NCBI GenBank assembly: GCA_016584305.1 | Contig: JACEEZ010025360.1 | Span: 448,501 to 512,500, forward strand | Source: Chionoecetes opilio | Lineage: Eukaryota > Arthropoda > Malacostraca > Decapoda > Majidae | DNA length: 64,000 bases | Direction of reading: 5' to 3' | Shown: piece by piece, positions 43,500 to 56,433 of the stretch | How the letters are laid out: each line of letters opens with the position of its first letter | Numbering within the stretch: the first letter of the stretch is position 1 | Notes under the pieces: model-generated | Seen by the model: only the letters and a program-made list of their open reading frames with translations | Databases searched by the model: none | Told to the model about the DNA's origin: nothing | Made by a program: the position numbers and the translations under genes

Positions 43500-44147
43500 C
43501 ATCTATCTTCTATCTATCTTCTATAATAATATAAGCGAAAGTGTGTCTGTCTGTCTGTCTGTCTGTCTGTGTGTGTGTGTGGTATAGGTTCCGCCCCCCG
43601 TGGCGCAAAACCTCATTGGCACATTTTGGAATCAGGTTGACCAGGGAAAGGTCATAAGCCCACTTATGAGATGATCCGATCACTTTTTTTTTTTTTTTTT
43701 TTTTTAGCAGCCTATTAGCGAGAATTGTGAAAACAAAAGTGGGTTGCGAGAATTGAGGAAGCCTTGATGTAGGGTGATGGGTAATGGGTGGGGTGATGGG
43801 TAATGGGTGTGGGGTGATGGGTGAGTGAATGGGTGGGGGGTGATGGGTGATGGTGAGGGAATAGGTGGGGGGTGATGGGTAATGGTGAGTGAATGGGTGT
43901 GTGGTGATGGGTAATGGGTGAGTGAATGGGTGGGGGGTGATGGGTAATGGGTGAGTGAATGGGTGGGGGAATACATACATTTCTACATCCATGATTTCAG
44001 GAAAGTTAGAAGGGGCTATCTGGAGAGTCCATGTTTGGTGGGCCTTCGGCCCACCAAACACAGGTGGTGGGCCGAAGGCCCACCAATAGCCCTCCGCAGG
44101 GCTAGCCAAAAAGTCCCCCGGAGGGCGGCTTTGCGGCTAGTTTATCA
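43500..44147 (+). mobile_element. Helitron-like (Helentron-type) non-autonomous insert
   Basis: Starts TCTTCTATAATAATATAAGC followed by GAAAGTGTGTCTGTCTGTC, a common 5' end of animal Helitron-like elements. It ends with strong hairpins (TGGTGGGCCTTCGGCCCACCA at 44037) and GCGGCTAGT at about 44136-44144. In between are a poly-T run and a GGGTGATGGGTAAT minisatellite (43770-43975). It also contains a ~55-bp piece shared with 49003-49055. No Rep/helicase gene. Confidence 0.5.
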
Positions 44148-44194
44148 TAAAAGTCTATTTCTTTTATGTGTGTTTTGTATGTTCTGTAAAGTCT

Positions 44195-45060
44195 AAGTGT
44201 CTCTTTTTCAAGTAGTTCTGCTTTCCATTTCTTGGTATCATGCTCTTTTAATTTGTCTGTTATTCGTGTTGTGTACTATACCAAGTTGGTATATGTTGGT
44301 ATTATGCTCTTTTAAATAACTGTTGACTGTTTCACTTGCTCTTGCTGCTAAGATGAGTGTCAATGTCATGTTTAGGGCACCTGATTCACTTTGTGCTAAA
44401 ATAAGGCCATCATCTGCATAAAAACAAGGCAGGGATAAAGCATATCTCATCTTTAAATACAATTTTTTTTGGTTCAAGTGTAGGATGATGATATATGTTA
44501 TCATTAAGAACAGTGATGTTGAACCATTGCAGCCTTGCCTTATTCCGCTGGTGACATCATGTTTGTTATGATCTCATTGTTTAGATACAGGATGGTCTTG
44601 TCATTTAGGTATATGTCACTTATGACGTCAATTATGTGTGGATGTATCCTGAACTTTTTTAGGCATCCAATTAGGGGCTTTCTTTTCACACTGTCAAAGG
44701 CTTTCTTGAAATCTATAGCGATGGTTATTAATGGTCTCTTCATCTTGAAAGACTTCGATGCAGTAGTTTAAAAGTAACAGGTTGTCTTCGATGCGTCTTT
44801 TCTTGGTAAATCCAGCTTGTAGTTCATTATCTTGTTGGTTTTGTGCATGTGATTGTCTATTTTGCTTCTCAGTATGACCATAAACAATTTGTAGGAAGAG
44901 TTGAGCTGGGCGGATGTGTCGTAGAAACGTAGATCACTTACTGTAGGTTTGTTCTCTTTGTCTATAATTATGGTTTTTGATAATTTCCATTTTTGAGGTA
45001 CAGTTCCACTTGTTAATATGTTGTTGAAACATGTGTTGATGGTGTTTGTAAAGATTTACT
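44195..45060 (-). pseudogene. LINE F reverse transcriptase remnant
   Basis: Minus strand, several frame changes. SGTVPQKWKLSKTIIIDKEN and AGFTKKRRIEDNLLLLNYCI are followed by ITIAIDFKKAFDSVKRKPLI (first catalytic Asp), SGIRQGCNGSTSLFLMI and CFYADDGLILAQSE (catalytic YADD). At least three frameshifts are needed. It is a decayed non-LTR element within the intron of the P-type gene. Confidence 0.7.
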
Positions 45061-45959
45061 GTCTGCCAGATGTATCGGATGTCAGAATTCAGAGATCCGC
45101 GGATGTGGATGTGTATGCTTATGTCATGCTTACATAGTTTGCGGATGCAGATGCGGATATCAGTTTCTAAAAAATAGCGAATGTGGATGCAGATGCAGAT
45201 GTCAGTTATGCCATCCTCACGGATGCGGGAGTAGGTAGGATAAGTTCTTACGGCTATTAACCAGGGTAGAACAAGAAGTACAATAACTAGTAAAACAATA
45301 ACTGTACTTCTGCATCACATATCAATATTTTACATGGGTTATGTAAAACATGACCTGCTTAATCTGGAAGTCACCTCATCAGCAGGAGACAGATATGCTA
45401 GGCAGTCGTAAAACTCCCATCCTGCCGGCTGCAAGAAACAGACTCTGCGGGCTGCTCCGAGTTGACAAAAGGCAGTGTTAAGTTGTGATATCGGATTGCT
45501 GCGAAAAAAAAAAGTGCAAAAAAGTGTCCGCTGTGAACCGGTATAGGCCTATACTGTATTTCAATATTTCATTCATTAACAGTCCGTCACAAGACAAATA
45601 CTCTTATGTTCTTATATCTGACTAATACAGTGTTCTTCAAACTTTTTTCATTGCGACCCAGTTGATTTTATGCATTACATTCACAACCCTATTATACGTC
45701 TGTTGATGCTTTTCTCTCTCGATGCTATTTGTTTACAATTGCATACATACATTCATATGCATATAAATGTGCATACATGGATCTATGGAGTCAAATGAAC
45801 TGCACTTGTTTGAGTGTGTCAATGTAAATTTAATCTATTAAAAGTATTAAAAATATATATAGAAGTTCTGTGCAAATTGAAACTACGCAAGTGGAGAAAA
45901 ATAGTATTGATTGATTGGGGAGTGAAGATTATGCGTCATACATCCTGTCCTCCCATCGG

Positions 45960-46042
45960 CATATATATATATAAATATATATATATATATTATATATATA
46001 TATATATATATTATATGAGAGAGATATATATATATATATGAG

Positions 46043-46140
<98 letters not shown>

Positions 46141-46217
46141 TAGAGATAGAGATAGAGATCGATATATATATATATATATATATAGATATATATATATATA
46201 TAGATATATAGATATAT

Positions 46218-46288
<71 letters not shown>

Positions 46289-46290
46289 AA
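45960..46290. repeat. (TA)n followed by (CT)n microsatellite
   Basis: TA repeats at 45960-46220 with GATA interruptions, then CT repeats at 46221-46284, only 125 bp upstream of the exon 2 acceptor. Confidence 0.95.
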
Positions 46291-46415
46291 TGCATTTCAC
46301 ATATTATTTATATAATTATAATTATATAAATGCACTTTGAAGAACCTGGGACTAATACAGCTGTATGCATATAATTCTTTATTATATCCAAATTAAAACT
46401 AAGCATATGTTGCAG

Positions 46416-46529
46416 GTATGTGAGCTGCATTTCACAGAGGACGACTTTAGGCGGGAGGCCTCGGCAACAGATGCACAAACAGGGATAAGAGTGACTGCGC
46501 ACACTGAAGAAACCCGTTCTGCATCCTGA
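46416..46529 (+). pseudogene. THAP domain, exon 2 start
   Basis: After CATATGTTGCAG the frame reads VCELHFTEDDFRREASATDA and then ETRSAS and a stop at 46527-46529. CELH supplies the final C-x2-H of the THAP zinc finger begun at 42102, and the phase fits exactly. An early stop then ends this frame; the transposase resumes in other frames downstream. The stop may be a mutation or mark a naturally short THAP product; decay is more likely. Confidence 0.75.
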
Positions 46530-46615
46530 GGCTGTTCCAAGTATTCTGCCAACTGCCCTACATACTTATCAACACACAAACACTCAAGACCAACACCTGA
46601 CTCGAAGAAAGAAAT

Positions 46616-47960
46616 AAAAGAGATATAGCAATAAGAAAAGCTTTGCTGGAGAGTGTTGCTGATGAAGACCAGCATAGGAGAGAGAGGAAATTTCATAATG
46701 TTGATGAACTGGAGCAAAAACCAAATTCATAGATGAAACTTACTGGACTGTAATAGAAAACATGATTCTCTTTTAATTTGTCGAGTAGTAGAGTCACCAT
46801 ACCCAAGTATACTGTTCTCTGTGGTTGTTAAGCCAACCTGTGCAGTCCAAGTGTTCTTGAAAGATGCAGAAGTGCATAAGCTTGGAAAATATAAGATTCC
46901 TTCCACTATAGATGACACAAACAATCTTGATGAATTGTTGCAAAATGTTAAACAGTTTGATTCAGAAAACCATGCAGGTAATTCATGCAGTGCAACCACT
47001 CTAATACAGCTAGTTCTCTCTTTGCTAACTATTATAAAGGATGAATCTTTTCAGCATCTAGCCCCTCTGAAGTTTGTATGTGAACAGCTTTACTTGATGA
47101 CCCTGAAGAAGTTACATTATTCAGCAGAATTTTTGATATTTTCATCTCTTTTATACAGCTGCTCTCCTCAAGGCTACAGACTTCTCAGAGAAAAGAAATT
47201 TTGATTATGCCAGGATACTGCACCATTAAAAAGATTTTGGGTCAAATACCTGCAGTCCTGGTGCTGAGCAGCATGACGATAATTTCTTATCGTACATAAG
47301 AAACAAATTCAAATTACTGCATGTAGTAGACAAAACAGTACTATTAATGGTAGATGAAATTCACATAAAGCCATATTTTGACTATAAAGGTGGGAATGTT
47401 GTTGGCCAGCATTCAACAGTTTTGCAGCTGCAACTAGTGCTTTTGTATTCATGATAAGTAGTATTGGATCAAAATTTAAAGATGTGTGCCACATAGTACC
47501 AACAAAATGCATGAAGGCTGAACTCTTGCATGAACTCATAAAAGGGTGATTTTAGGGTTAGAGGATATAGGCTTCAGTGTCTGTTGTGTATTACAGACAA
47601 CAATGCTATCAACGGAAAAGCATTATCATATTTTGCCAAGCCTCCCAAGCTGTCAGTTGTATATCCTCATCCTGCTCAGAGTAACAGACCTTTGTTCTTT
47701 ATGTTTGATTCTGTACATGTACTGAAATGTATTAGAAATAACTGGATTGGTCAGAAAGATGCTGAAAAAGACGGGTGAAGTTCCCCCAATTTTCCTCTGA
47801 TGGAGAGTATTATGACTCTACTAAAATCATGCTTGCTCCTTTCAAAACAATTGAGAGACTGTATCATTCAGAAGCAGATTTACTTCTAAAACACTAATAC
47901 AAACTGAAAGCAATATCTCCCACTACCTTTGAGAAGCAAAATTCAATTTAGTCCTCCAAA
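46616..47960 (+). pseudogene. P-type transposase body, frame-shifted
   Basis: Recognisable blocks in order: YWTVIENMILF (about 46740), VVKPTCAVQVFLKDAEVHKL, LKFVCEQLYLMTLKKLHYSA, CSPQGYRLLREKKF (about 47160-47204), VDKTVLLMVDEIHIKPYFDY (about 47329-47390; the VDE carries acidic residues of the RNase H-like core), SSIGSKFKDVCHIVPTKCMK, ITDNNAINGKALSYFAKPPK (47588), PLFFMFDSVHVLKCIRNNWI (about 47690) and KTIERLYHSEADLLLKH. It needs at least four frame changes. The C-terminal part is lost. This matches THAP9/P-element transposases of many arthropods. 47961-48930 shows nothing further. Confidence 0.75.
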
Positions 47961-48930
47961 TTTTTAATGAGTACTTGATTCAGTAAATGCTTTTGTTATA
48001 CAGATGTGTAGACTTGTTGCAACTTAAATTGTGCCTATATTTTTTGGGGGGTGGGTGGGAATGTGGGGTTTCAGAAGGGATGGGGGTTATTGGAGTTAGG
48101 TGAGTATATATATATTTCATCAACCAATCTCAAACTGAAAGGATTTAGCTAACTTTGATGTGTGGACATTGTGGGTGGTGTGGTGAGCATTTATAGTTTG
48201 TCATTGAACTATATGTCACTCTTGGAGAGTGAATGGATTTATACTTTTATACTTTGTACTGCCTTGTAGTACTTTTTATGTGTGAACTAGCCTTTACTTA
48301 GGTTATTATTTGAAGGAAAATTGAGTAGAGTATGTGTATTATGGTAATTTTGTCTTGTTCTAGAATGAGATTGCAAAATGTTCTTCAATAAAGAAAGGTT
48401 TATGTTGTATGGCAGTAATTCAAACCTTTATAACCTTATATTGGGAAGTTATGATGGTAGGCTGGCTTCCATGGTGCATATTATTTTCCCTTGCACTAAT
48501 TACTTTTTTTTAACCTTTGATCCCAGTGGTTCCTGTAATTGATTGCCAACTGGAAATAATATATTTTTAAATATCCCAAAAAGTGGAATTTCAGAAGGAA
48601 CGAAGTATCAAAGACATCAGAGGCATAATGTATACGTCAATGTATGAGAAATCATACAGATTCATGTAAGTCCTGGAAACCCTGAAGTGAACAACTTAAT
48701 CACTGTAAAATGTTGTAACAAACAAGGTAAGTTTGCGTGATTTGCGAGTACACACATCAAGTTTCCTTACGTATTCTACTTTCATATTGTACATTGTTCT
48801 ATATTGATATCTTTGATAGTCATGATAACTAATGGACAAAAAAAGTAATTTAATTTACTTGCGTTTGGTACATTACTTGACTTCTTCGTACTTATCTGAA
48901 GTCAAGAAATTAAGATATTTTAAGGAACTA

Positions 48931-49379
48931 CCGTAGATAACTGAAGTCGCCAGGTCAACTTTTTTCTGTTTACAGTCGTGTGGTGGCGTTAATACTTACA
49001 TTTCTACATCCATGATTTCAGGAAAGTTAGAAGGGGCTATCTGGAGAGTCTGTGTCATATTATGGCTATTAATGAGCAAATTACAAAAATATCTACAAAG
49101 TGGCTACCAACAGTAGTCGCCATCTAGTGTTTATTTACTGAGTGTCGTACCGCAGCCGTCGTCGCCCGAAGAAAAAAACGCGTAGTGAAATTTGAAACCG
49201 TATATACTTGCAGATACAAGGCATAAAACAACGCTGAAACAGGGTAGATTATACAGTCATGATATAAACTACTGTGTATCATCTTCAGTGGCACATACAA
49301 ATCAGTAGTAATGCTATAATTCGTAATATATGGCGCCTGGCGACATGACTGCAGGTGGGGACTTTACTGTTATCTACGG
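48931..49379. mobile_element. TA-flanked MITE, copy 2
   Basis: CCGTAGATAAC at 48931 and GTTATCTACGG ending 49379, with TA at 48929-48930 and 49380-49381. Same family as 7869-8128 (shared TTCGTAATATAT and GTCGCCAGG) but larger. It contains the 55-bp piece TTCTACATCCATGATTTCAG... also present in the Helitron-like insert. Confidence 0.8.
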
Positions 49380-49381
49380 TA

Positions 49382-50138
49382 CTAGAACTAACAAAAAATA
49401 TAGATAATAATGACAGGGATTCAGATTAACGACATAAACAAGAGCGTGAACTGAGAAAGTAAACCTGTACGGGGAGCGGAGCGGGTCGAGCGCGGGGGAT
49501 CCTTATGGTGTGACGTCACGGGCGATGCACCAGGCCTTATCATCTCGGTGGCCACGCTAGCACACGGTTGAGCCAACCGCTTCACCCAACAATAACAAAC
49601 AAAGATGAAGCGATGACAGCGAGAGGCGCGGAGATGTGTTGTTAATGTTTCAACTTTAGGGGCATATATATACGTAGCTACTGGTGATGAAAAGGGAGGT
49701 GATTGTTAGAAGAGAACTGCAGCGACAGATGAAGACGCGTTCATGTGGGCTAAATGAGTTATAGTGGACGAGAACTGCGCGCCGGTTAGGTTAATTTAAT
49801 ATTCCCGTCAGGGGGTCGAAGGGGACGGAGCCCCTCCCGTTAGAAGGTTAGGTTCGGTTAGGTTAGGGTAATAATTTCATCCCAGCAGGGCGTGGCAGAG
49901 TCCAAAATCGAGTGGCGGGCGGGCGGGCGGGCGGGCGGCCGCCGGCCACTGTTACCTGTGGCCACCGAAACCTGTGGCGGGCGGCCCGCCCGCCCGCCCA
50001 ATTACCCAATGGCCCAAAACCACACGCCCAATTGTGTAAGCAATTTCGGTCCTAGTGTGAAATAATACCATATGTAGTCAGTGTCTCAGAAAAGGACCGC
50101 GCAGTCCTCGTCCATTTTACCGGATCTTGATATTACAG
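49382..50138. other. P-type element right end and GC-rich palindrome
   Basis: 49490-49570 is the inner right TIR of the P-type element. 49840-49870 has TTAGG-like units. 49916-49938 is (GGGC)n, mirrored by (GCCC)n at about 49980-50000, with GGTGGCCACAGG-like sequence between. No gene. Confidence 0.6.
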
Positions 50139-50140
50139 GT

Positions 50141-50375
50141 GGCCCCGTATAGTGTAGTGGTTAGCACGCTCGGTTCACAACCGAGAAGTCCCGGGTTCGA
50201 TCCCCGGGCGGAGCGAAGACAGATGGGTGGTCTTTCTTAAAACCCGAGCCCCTGTCCACCCAGCAGTGAATGGGTACCGGGTGTTAGCCGGGGGTTTGTG
50301 ACCCCCCAACACTAAGCCCGAGCGGTAGATCTGAGGAATTATCCTCTAAACAAACAAACAAACAAACAAACACCA
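50141..50375 (+). mobile_element. tRNA-Val-derived SINE with (AAAC)n tail
   Basis: The head at 50141-50213 folds as a tRNA: GTGTAGTGGTTAGCAC D-arm, CTCGG/CCGAG anticodon stem with CAC anticodon (Val), CGGGTTCGATCCCCG T-arm; the acceptor stem has one mismatch. A ~130-bp body follows, ending in (AAAC)n at 50354-50374. The tail and body argue for a SINE, not a working tRNA gene. It sits in the insertion that split the P-element right TIR. Confidence 0.8.
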
Positions 50376-50834
50376 CATTCTCTCCAACTCTTTCCGTCCC
50401 CTTGTCTCACCAGTCATCACACAGTCCCAGCAGCAATAACAGCCATTCTCTTCCTGTCCTTTCAACCACCTCATTCATTTCACATCCCATTTCAGTGAAA
50501 ACCACACGCATCATTTCCATTCTCTCCCCGATATACTTCTCAGATCTCATATTTTACTAGTAATCATTCTACCGCAAAATGCAAACACATCAAATCAGCT
50601 TCATATTTCTGAAAATCTATCACATTTATAATATAGACTGATCTGTATTAATTTTACTGTAACGTATTATATGATGGTGTTCATTTCAATGCTTAATAAT
50701 TGCTAACACTATTTATAACTTACAGAAAAAGTATAGACTTATTTTGACCCCAGAGTATGTTCGACGTATGTGCAACATTTTGTATAATTTCACAAAACCA
50801 TTTCATCGAGCATGTTCGGCGAAATGACCCTCGA
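50376..50834. other. Unassigned insert in the P-element TIR
   Basis: AT-rich sequence between the SINE and the outer right TIR. I see no gene or repeat in it. Confidence 0.5.
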
Positions 50835-51302
50835 AGTTCGACCAAACAGTCCAACCAAATGGCAAGTTCGACGAAACAGTCCGACGAAACGCACCGTGTG
50901 ATAGCCGCTTAAGTCTCGTCCCTCTCGTGTTTACAATGCGTGTAGACCGTGTGGTGATTGTGCTTTCTTTTATTCCCTATGATTATGGAAAATAGAGTGA
51001 AGTATTTGCAAAACATCAACTTATCCCAGCTGACATTAAATGAAAAGACTAAAATCAAGCGGTACCGACTTTATTTTCAAGTAATACTGTAATTCTACCA
51101 TCACCATCTCAGCCATCCCCTCTACTACCAACATTACCACCCCCATCATCCCTTCTACTACCACCACTATTACCATGCCCTAAGATCCGTGAACATCAAC
51201 TACAACTCATACCTGAGTTCGGTAAAATTAGTGTATCCTACTGTTGTGTGAACCTTGCAGTCCCTCCATTTTATTTTATCACGAGCCGCCACTGCTAATA
51301 TA

Positions 51303-51690
51303 TAACTATATATGCTTCCTTACATTTTATTTACCATGTAGTTATGTGGCGATTAATTTGGAACCCTGATAAATAAGGTAACCAAAACACAAGTTACATT
51401 ATTTTCACATTTAACCCGCCAGGGTGGCCTGGTTGGTAGAGTGCTCGGCCGGAGTGTAGCGTCCCTGCATTCGGTCAGCGGTTCGAGTCCACTAGGTTCG
51501 TCCTGGCGTGGTGGCGCTTTGTATAGTCAATAACCTTGTAGTTGGTACTTGCAGTGTCTAGATATGATCAAAGTATCTTATCTTATCTTATTTTCTCATT
51601 TAGGTCATTTATTTATACATTTACTGACCAACTATATACTATACATATACTTATACACCAACAGACCCCACTCAGCAAGCAGACCCTTTA
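51303..51690 (+). mobile_element. tRNA-derived SINE inside a dispersed repeat
   Basis: 51309-51400 matches 38757-38855. At 51415 a SINE begins: AGGGTGGCCTGGTTGGTAGA A-box region, AGCGGTTCGAGTCC B-box, TAGTCAATAACCTTGTAGTT body and (TATCT)n tail to about 51590. The host repeat resumes with TTTCTCATTTAGGTCATTTA, so TTATTTTC is the likely duplication. A minus-strand copy is at 27770-27945. Confidence 0.75.
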
Positions 51691-52295
51691 TCCTCTCCAC
51701 CCCCTACCACTCCACCACCTCCACCCGTCCCCGCCCGCGCCCGCGCCCCCGCCCCCACAGAGACCAGAACAACACGAGTCACGAGTGGAACCACACAGCA
51801 GCAGAGTAACAGCCCTCCGGAGGTATGTTTCTACTTCAGGAGAGGAACATGCTGGCACGGGGCTAGTGGTAGAGATTGCAAATTTAGTCACCCAAAGACA
51901 TGTCAAAAACTATTAACCTATGGCCCATGGGAGCCAAGAGGATGCACATTAGGAATGGAATGCGAGAACTACCACCCATTATGCCCGACTCCATTCAGAA
52001 GAAAATGTGCCTGAATAGAAGCTGTATCTACACCCACATCTCTGTGACAAAAAGGGAAAAACCTACACATAGGCCTATAACTCCTACAGTACCAAACCCG
52101 CAACAAGCAGCCCCATGGCCACAGCATACACCTAATCACCCACTAACCTTACCAAGACCACAACAACACTGGGAACATATCTCTACCGACACAAGCCAAA
52201 ACTATTTTTTAGAAATATTCAACGAAATAAAGACAACAATGACAAAACTAACCAAAATCGTAGACACCCAAGGAATGCTGATACGGAATCTAATA
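51685..52295 (+). pseudogene. LINE ORF1 remnant with CCCH finger
   Basis: A Pro-rich stretch leads into VCFYFRRGTCWHGASGRDCK and FSHPKTC, a C-x7-C-x8-C-x3-H finger spaced exactly as in LINE B ORF1. GCTLGMEC...YHPLC follows, then a frameshift near 51995 to NRSCIYTHISVTKR and a C-terminal helix-like segment (EIFNEIKTTMTKLTKIVDTQ). No ORF2 follows: a (TA)n tract begins at about 52296. It is a diverged relative of the element at 9886-13990. Confidence 0.65.
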
Positions 52296-52296
52296 G

Positions 52297-52362
<66 letters not shown>
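52296..52362. repeat. (TA)n microsatellite
   Basis: Pure TA/AT repeat, about 65 bp, after the ORF1 remnant. Confidence 0.95.
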
Positions 52363-54735
<2,373 letters not shown>

Positions 54736-55458
54736 AGTAATCGTCCACATCATTTCATCATTCCTGATTTAATGCTGTCAAAATATAGCCATTATCGAAT
54801 ATATATACAATATGTTGTCACTTTTTGCATCCAGTCAGCCGTTTTTTATCTGCAATCAAAATCTACAAATTTCCCGAGCTTCCAAAACGCTCTTGCACAC
54901 TAGCAGACGACGCACCATGGCTCGGTGACGTCACCCGAGGCAGCCCCCCCCCCCCGCTGTAATCCAGAAGCACGTAAACACAGAAATAAATATATTACTT
55001 GAAGAATTTTGGTTGTTTCTGATATATATTTTTTGCGATATGGCATATACTTGCATTATTTATTTTAAAGGAACTACCTCGTGTAGGTCTCACGGCCTCT
55101 TGTAGCTTCCTTATTTTCTTATGTTCTTATAAGTGCAGCAAGAAAGATGTGCCTTTCCAGAGAGCTTAGCACCCAATTCCGACCGATACGGCCACGATAA
55201 ATGTGCACATGTGGAGATGGTTTGTGCGTCGGGGGAGAAAAGGTTGTGTGATGCACATTGTCGCCCTTCCGTGGCGTCATCAGCAAGTTTCGCGCGTCGG
55301 CTGGAACGGGGCTGATTTTTTTTTCGGCGCTTTTTACAAAAGTCGTGTTTTATTTTACGGAAATAAGGAGTGGAAATGAATTATTTTTTGTGGATTAGGT
55401 GTTTTGAATGATCATTCAACATACTTATGCAAAGAAAAAATGGGTCTGGACGATTACT
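54736..55458 (-). mobile_element. TTAA-flanked TIR element, copy 2
   Basis: TTAA at 54732-54735 and 55459-55462; AGTAATCGTCC at the left end, mirrored at the right (TCTGGACGATTACT). 723 bp. It is the reverse-orientation relative of 22374-25918 without the LINE. It shares TTTTTGCATCCAGTCAGC and CCCGAGCTTCCAAAACG. No transposase. Confidence 0.8.
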
Positions 55459-55588
55459 TTAAGACATGCAATCTTGATACAGAATAAAACACGCAGACGC
55501 ATGCACACATACAAAATTAATTAATAAGTAAATAAATAAATAAAGTGTAGCATATAAATTCGAAACCCCAGCTAGCATGGGGTGTGCA

Positions 55589-55780
55589 TTACGAGTGTGG
55601 GCGGTTGGGCGCGTCCTTGGCCAGGGGCAGGTAGGCGTCGAGGGTGTAGCCGAAAAGCTCAAAGTCGAGTTTGTACCGCTGGTGCAGGTCAAGCATCTGG
55701 CGGGTTGTGAGCTGCCGGTAAAAGTCCGGCGCCGCCTGGGTGGAGGTGACGTTCCTGAGGTTGCGCCACTCCCCTTCAAT
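55589..55780 (-). CDS. Carbohydrate sulfotransferase, last exon
   Basis: 63 codons plus stop on the minus strand, opening after TATCGGCAG: IEGEWRNLRNVTST, then DFYRQLTTRQMLDLHQRYKL and DFELFGYTLDAYLPLAK, stop TAA at 55589-55591. The YF-x-QLT...Y-x-DFE-x-F-x-Y-x-LD-x-Y ending is the C-terminus of the CHST8/9/11-14 family, Golgi type II membrane enzymes that move sulfate from PAPS to chondroitin, dermatan or related glycans. The exon starts in phase 0, matching the donor of the exon at 63833. The acceptor lies about 36 bases from a MITE end. I see no damage. The exact subfamily member cannot be told from this part. Confidence 0.8.
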   Translation of the reverse strand: MEGEWRNLRNVTSTQAAPDFYRQLTTRQMLDLHQRYKLDFELFGYTLDAYLPLAKDAPNRPHS

Positions 55781-55816
55781 CTGCCGATAGTGGAGGTATT
55801 TTAGGAAAATCAACCA

Positions 55817-56334
55817 AACAAATTAGCAAGAAGTCTAAACTTGGTACACTTATAAACTGTATCCAACAGATGAATATATTAAAAGTCCCAACAAATCGAA
55901 TATGTGCTCTAGCCGCCGTCTTTGAAACTGGCGACCGAATTTCAATTTTTTGGAAATAACTTCAGAACCGTATAGTTACAAAAATTTACCACAAGAGCAA
56001 TATCATTCTACATAAAAAGAAAAATAATTTATGATTCAAACTTTACTTTGTACGATGAAAAATAAAAAAGTTACGCAAAATAAAAATAAAAATTCTGCAT
56101 TCTATGAATCAGTGCAGACATGCCGTTCAAACTAAATGAATGGGTAGAAATTTGAATATTTTGTTGTGATTTATTATTTCAAAACCAATTTCGTCAAGAA
56201 CCAGTTCGAAATTTTGCCGCTTTTTTCCAAGATGGCGGCTGGAGAACACCTTGGATTTGGTGGGACTTTTGATATATGCATCAGTAGCGTTTAGTTTACA
56301 GGTGTACCAAGTTTAGACTTTCTGCTAATTTGTT
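55817..56334. mobile_element. 518-bp TIR element next to the splice acceptor
   Basis: AACAAATTAGCAAGAAGTCT at 55817 is mirrored at 56315-56334. The arms match for about 110 bp (ACTTGGTACAC, AAAAGTCCCA). No coding sequence. Its left end (minus-strand GCTAATTTGTT) lies in the branch-point/pyrimidine region of the sulfotransferase acceptor. Confidence 0.7.
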
Positions 56335-56433
56335 ACATCGATAGACTATATTTAGCCTAAAATTAACCTCACTCGGGATCCCTCAAAGGCAATTTCTGTT
56401 ATCCGCCGAAGGTGGCGCCGTCGTGTGGCAGGA

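Larger units (their letters stand above)
42255..46415 (+). other. Intron of the P-type gene, filled with repeats
   Basis: 4.16-kb intron bounded by GTGAGT and TTGCAG. It holds a minus-strand LINE remnant, a Helitron-like insert, minisatellites and a (TA)n/(CT)n tract. 42255-43110 has no recognised gene. 45060-45950 has GCGGATGTGGATG-type repeats at about 45085-45235 but otherwise nothing clear. Confidence 0.7.
41793..50911 (+). mobile_element. Degenerate P-type DNA transposon, 9.1 kb
   Basis: TIRs start TAAAGCGGGTATCACACG (41793) and, inverted, TAAGCGGCTATCACACGGTG (to 50911), with TTTCGTCGGACTGTTTCGTC in both. The left TIR continues to about 41975. The matching right part lies at about 49490-49570, so the right TIR was itself interrupted (about 49575-50830, including a SINE). 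The element contains a THAP exon, an intron and a P-type transposase body. No clear 8-bp duplication remains. Confidence 0.75.
41515..51294 (+). mobile_element. hAT element remnant holding a nested P-type element
   Basis: Ends CAGTGGCGGCTCGTG (41515) and CACGAGCCGCCACTG (to 51294) are flanked by CTAATATC (41507-41514) and CTAATATA (51295-51302), an 8-bp duplication. Only about 660 bp belongs to the hAT (41515-41792 and 50912-51294); the rest is the nested P-type element. A short frame at 50990-51085 (VKYLQNINLSQLTLNEKTKI) followed by GTAATA resembles the first coding exon of some hAT transposases. Confidence 0.7.

Noticed and set aside
50141..50213. A functional tRNA-Val gene
   Set aside because: It folds like tRNA-Val, but a body and (AAAC)n tail follow directly and the acceptor stem has a mismatch, so a SINE head is more likely. 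A real tRNA cannot be fully excluded.
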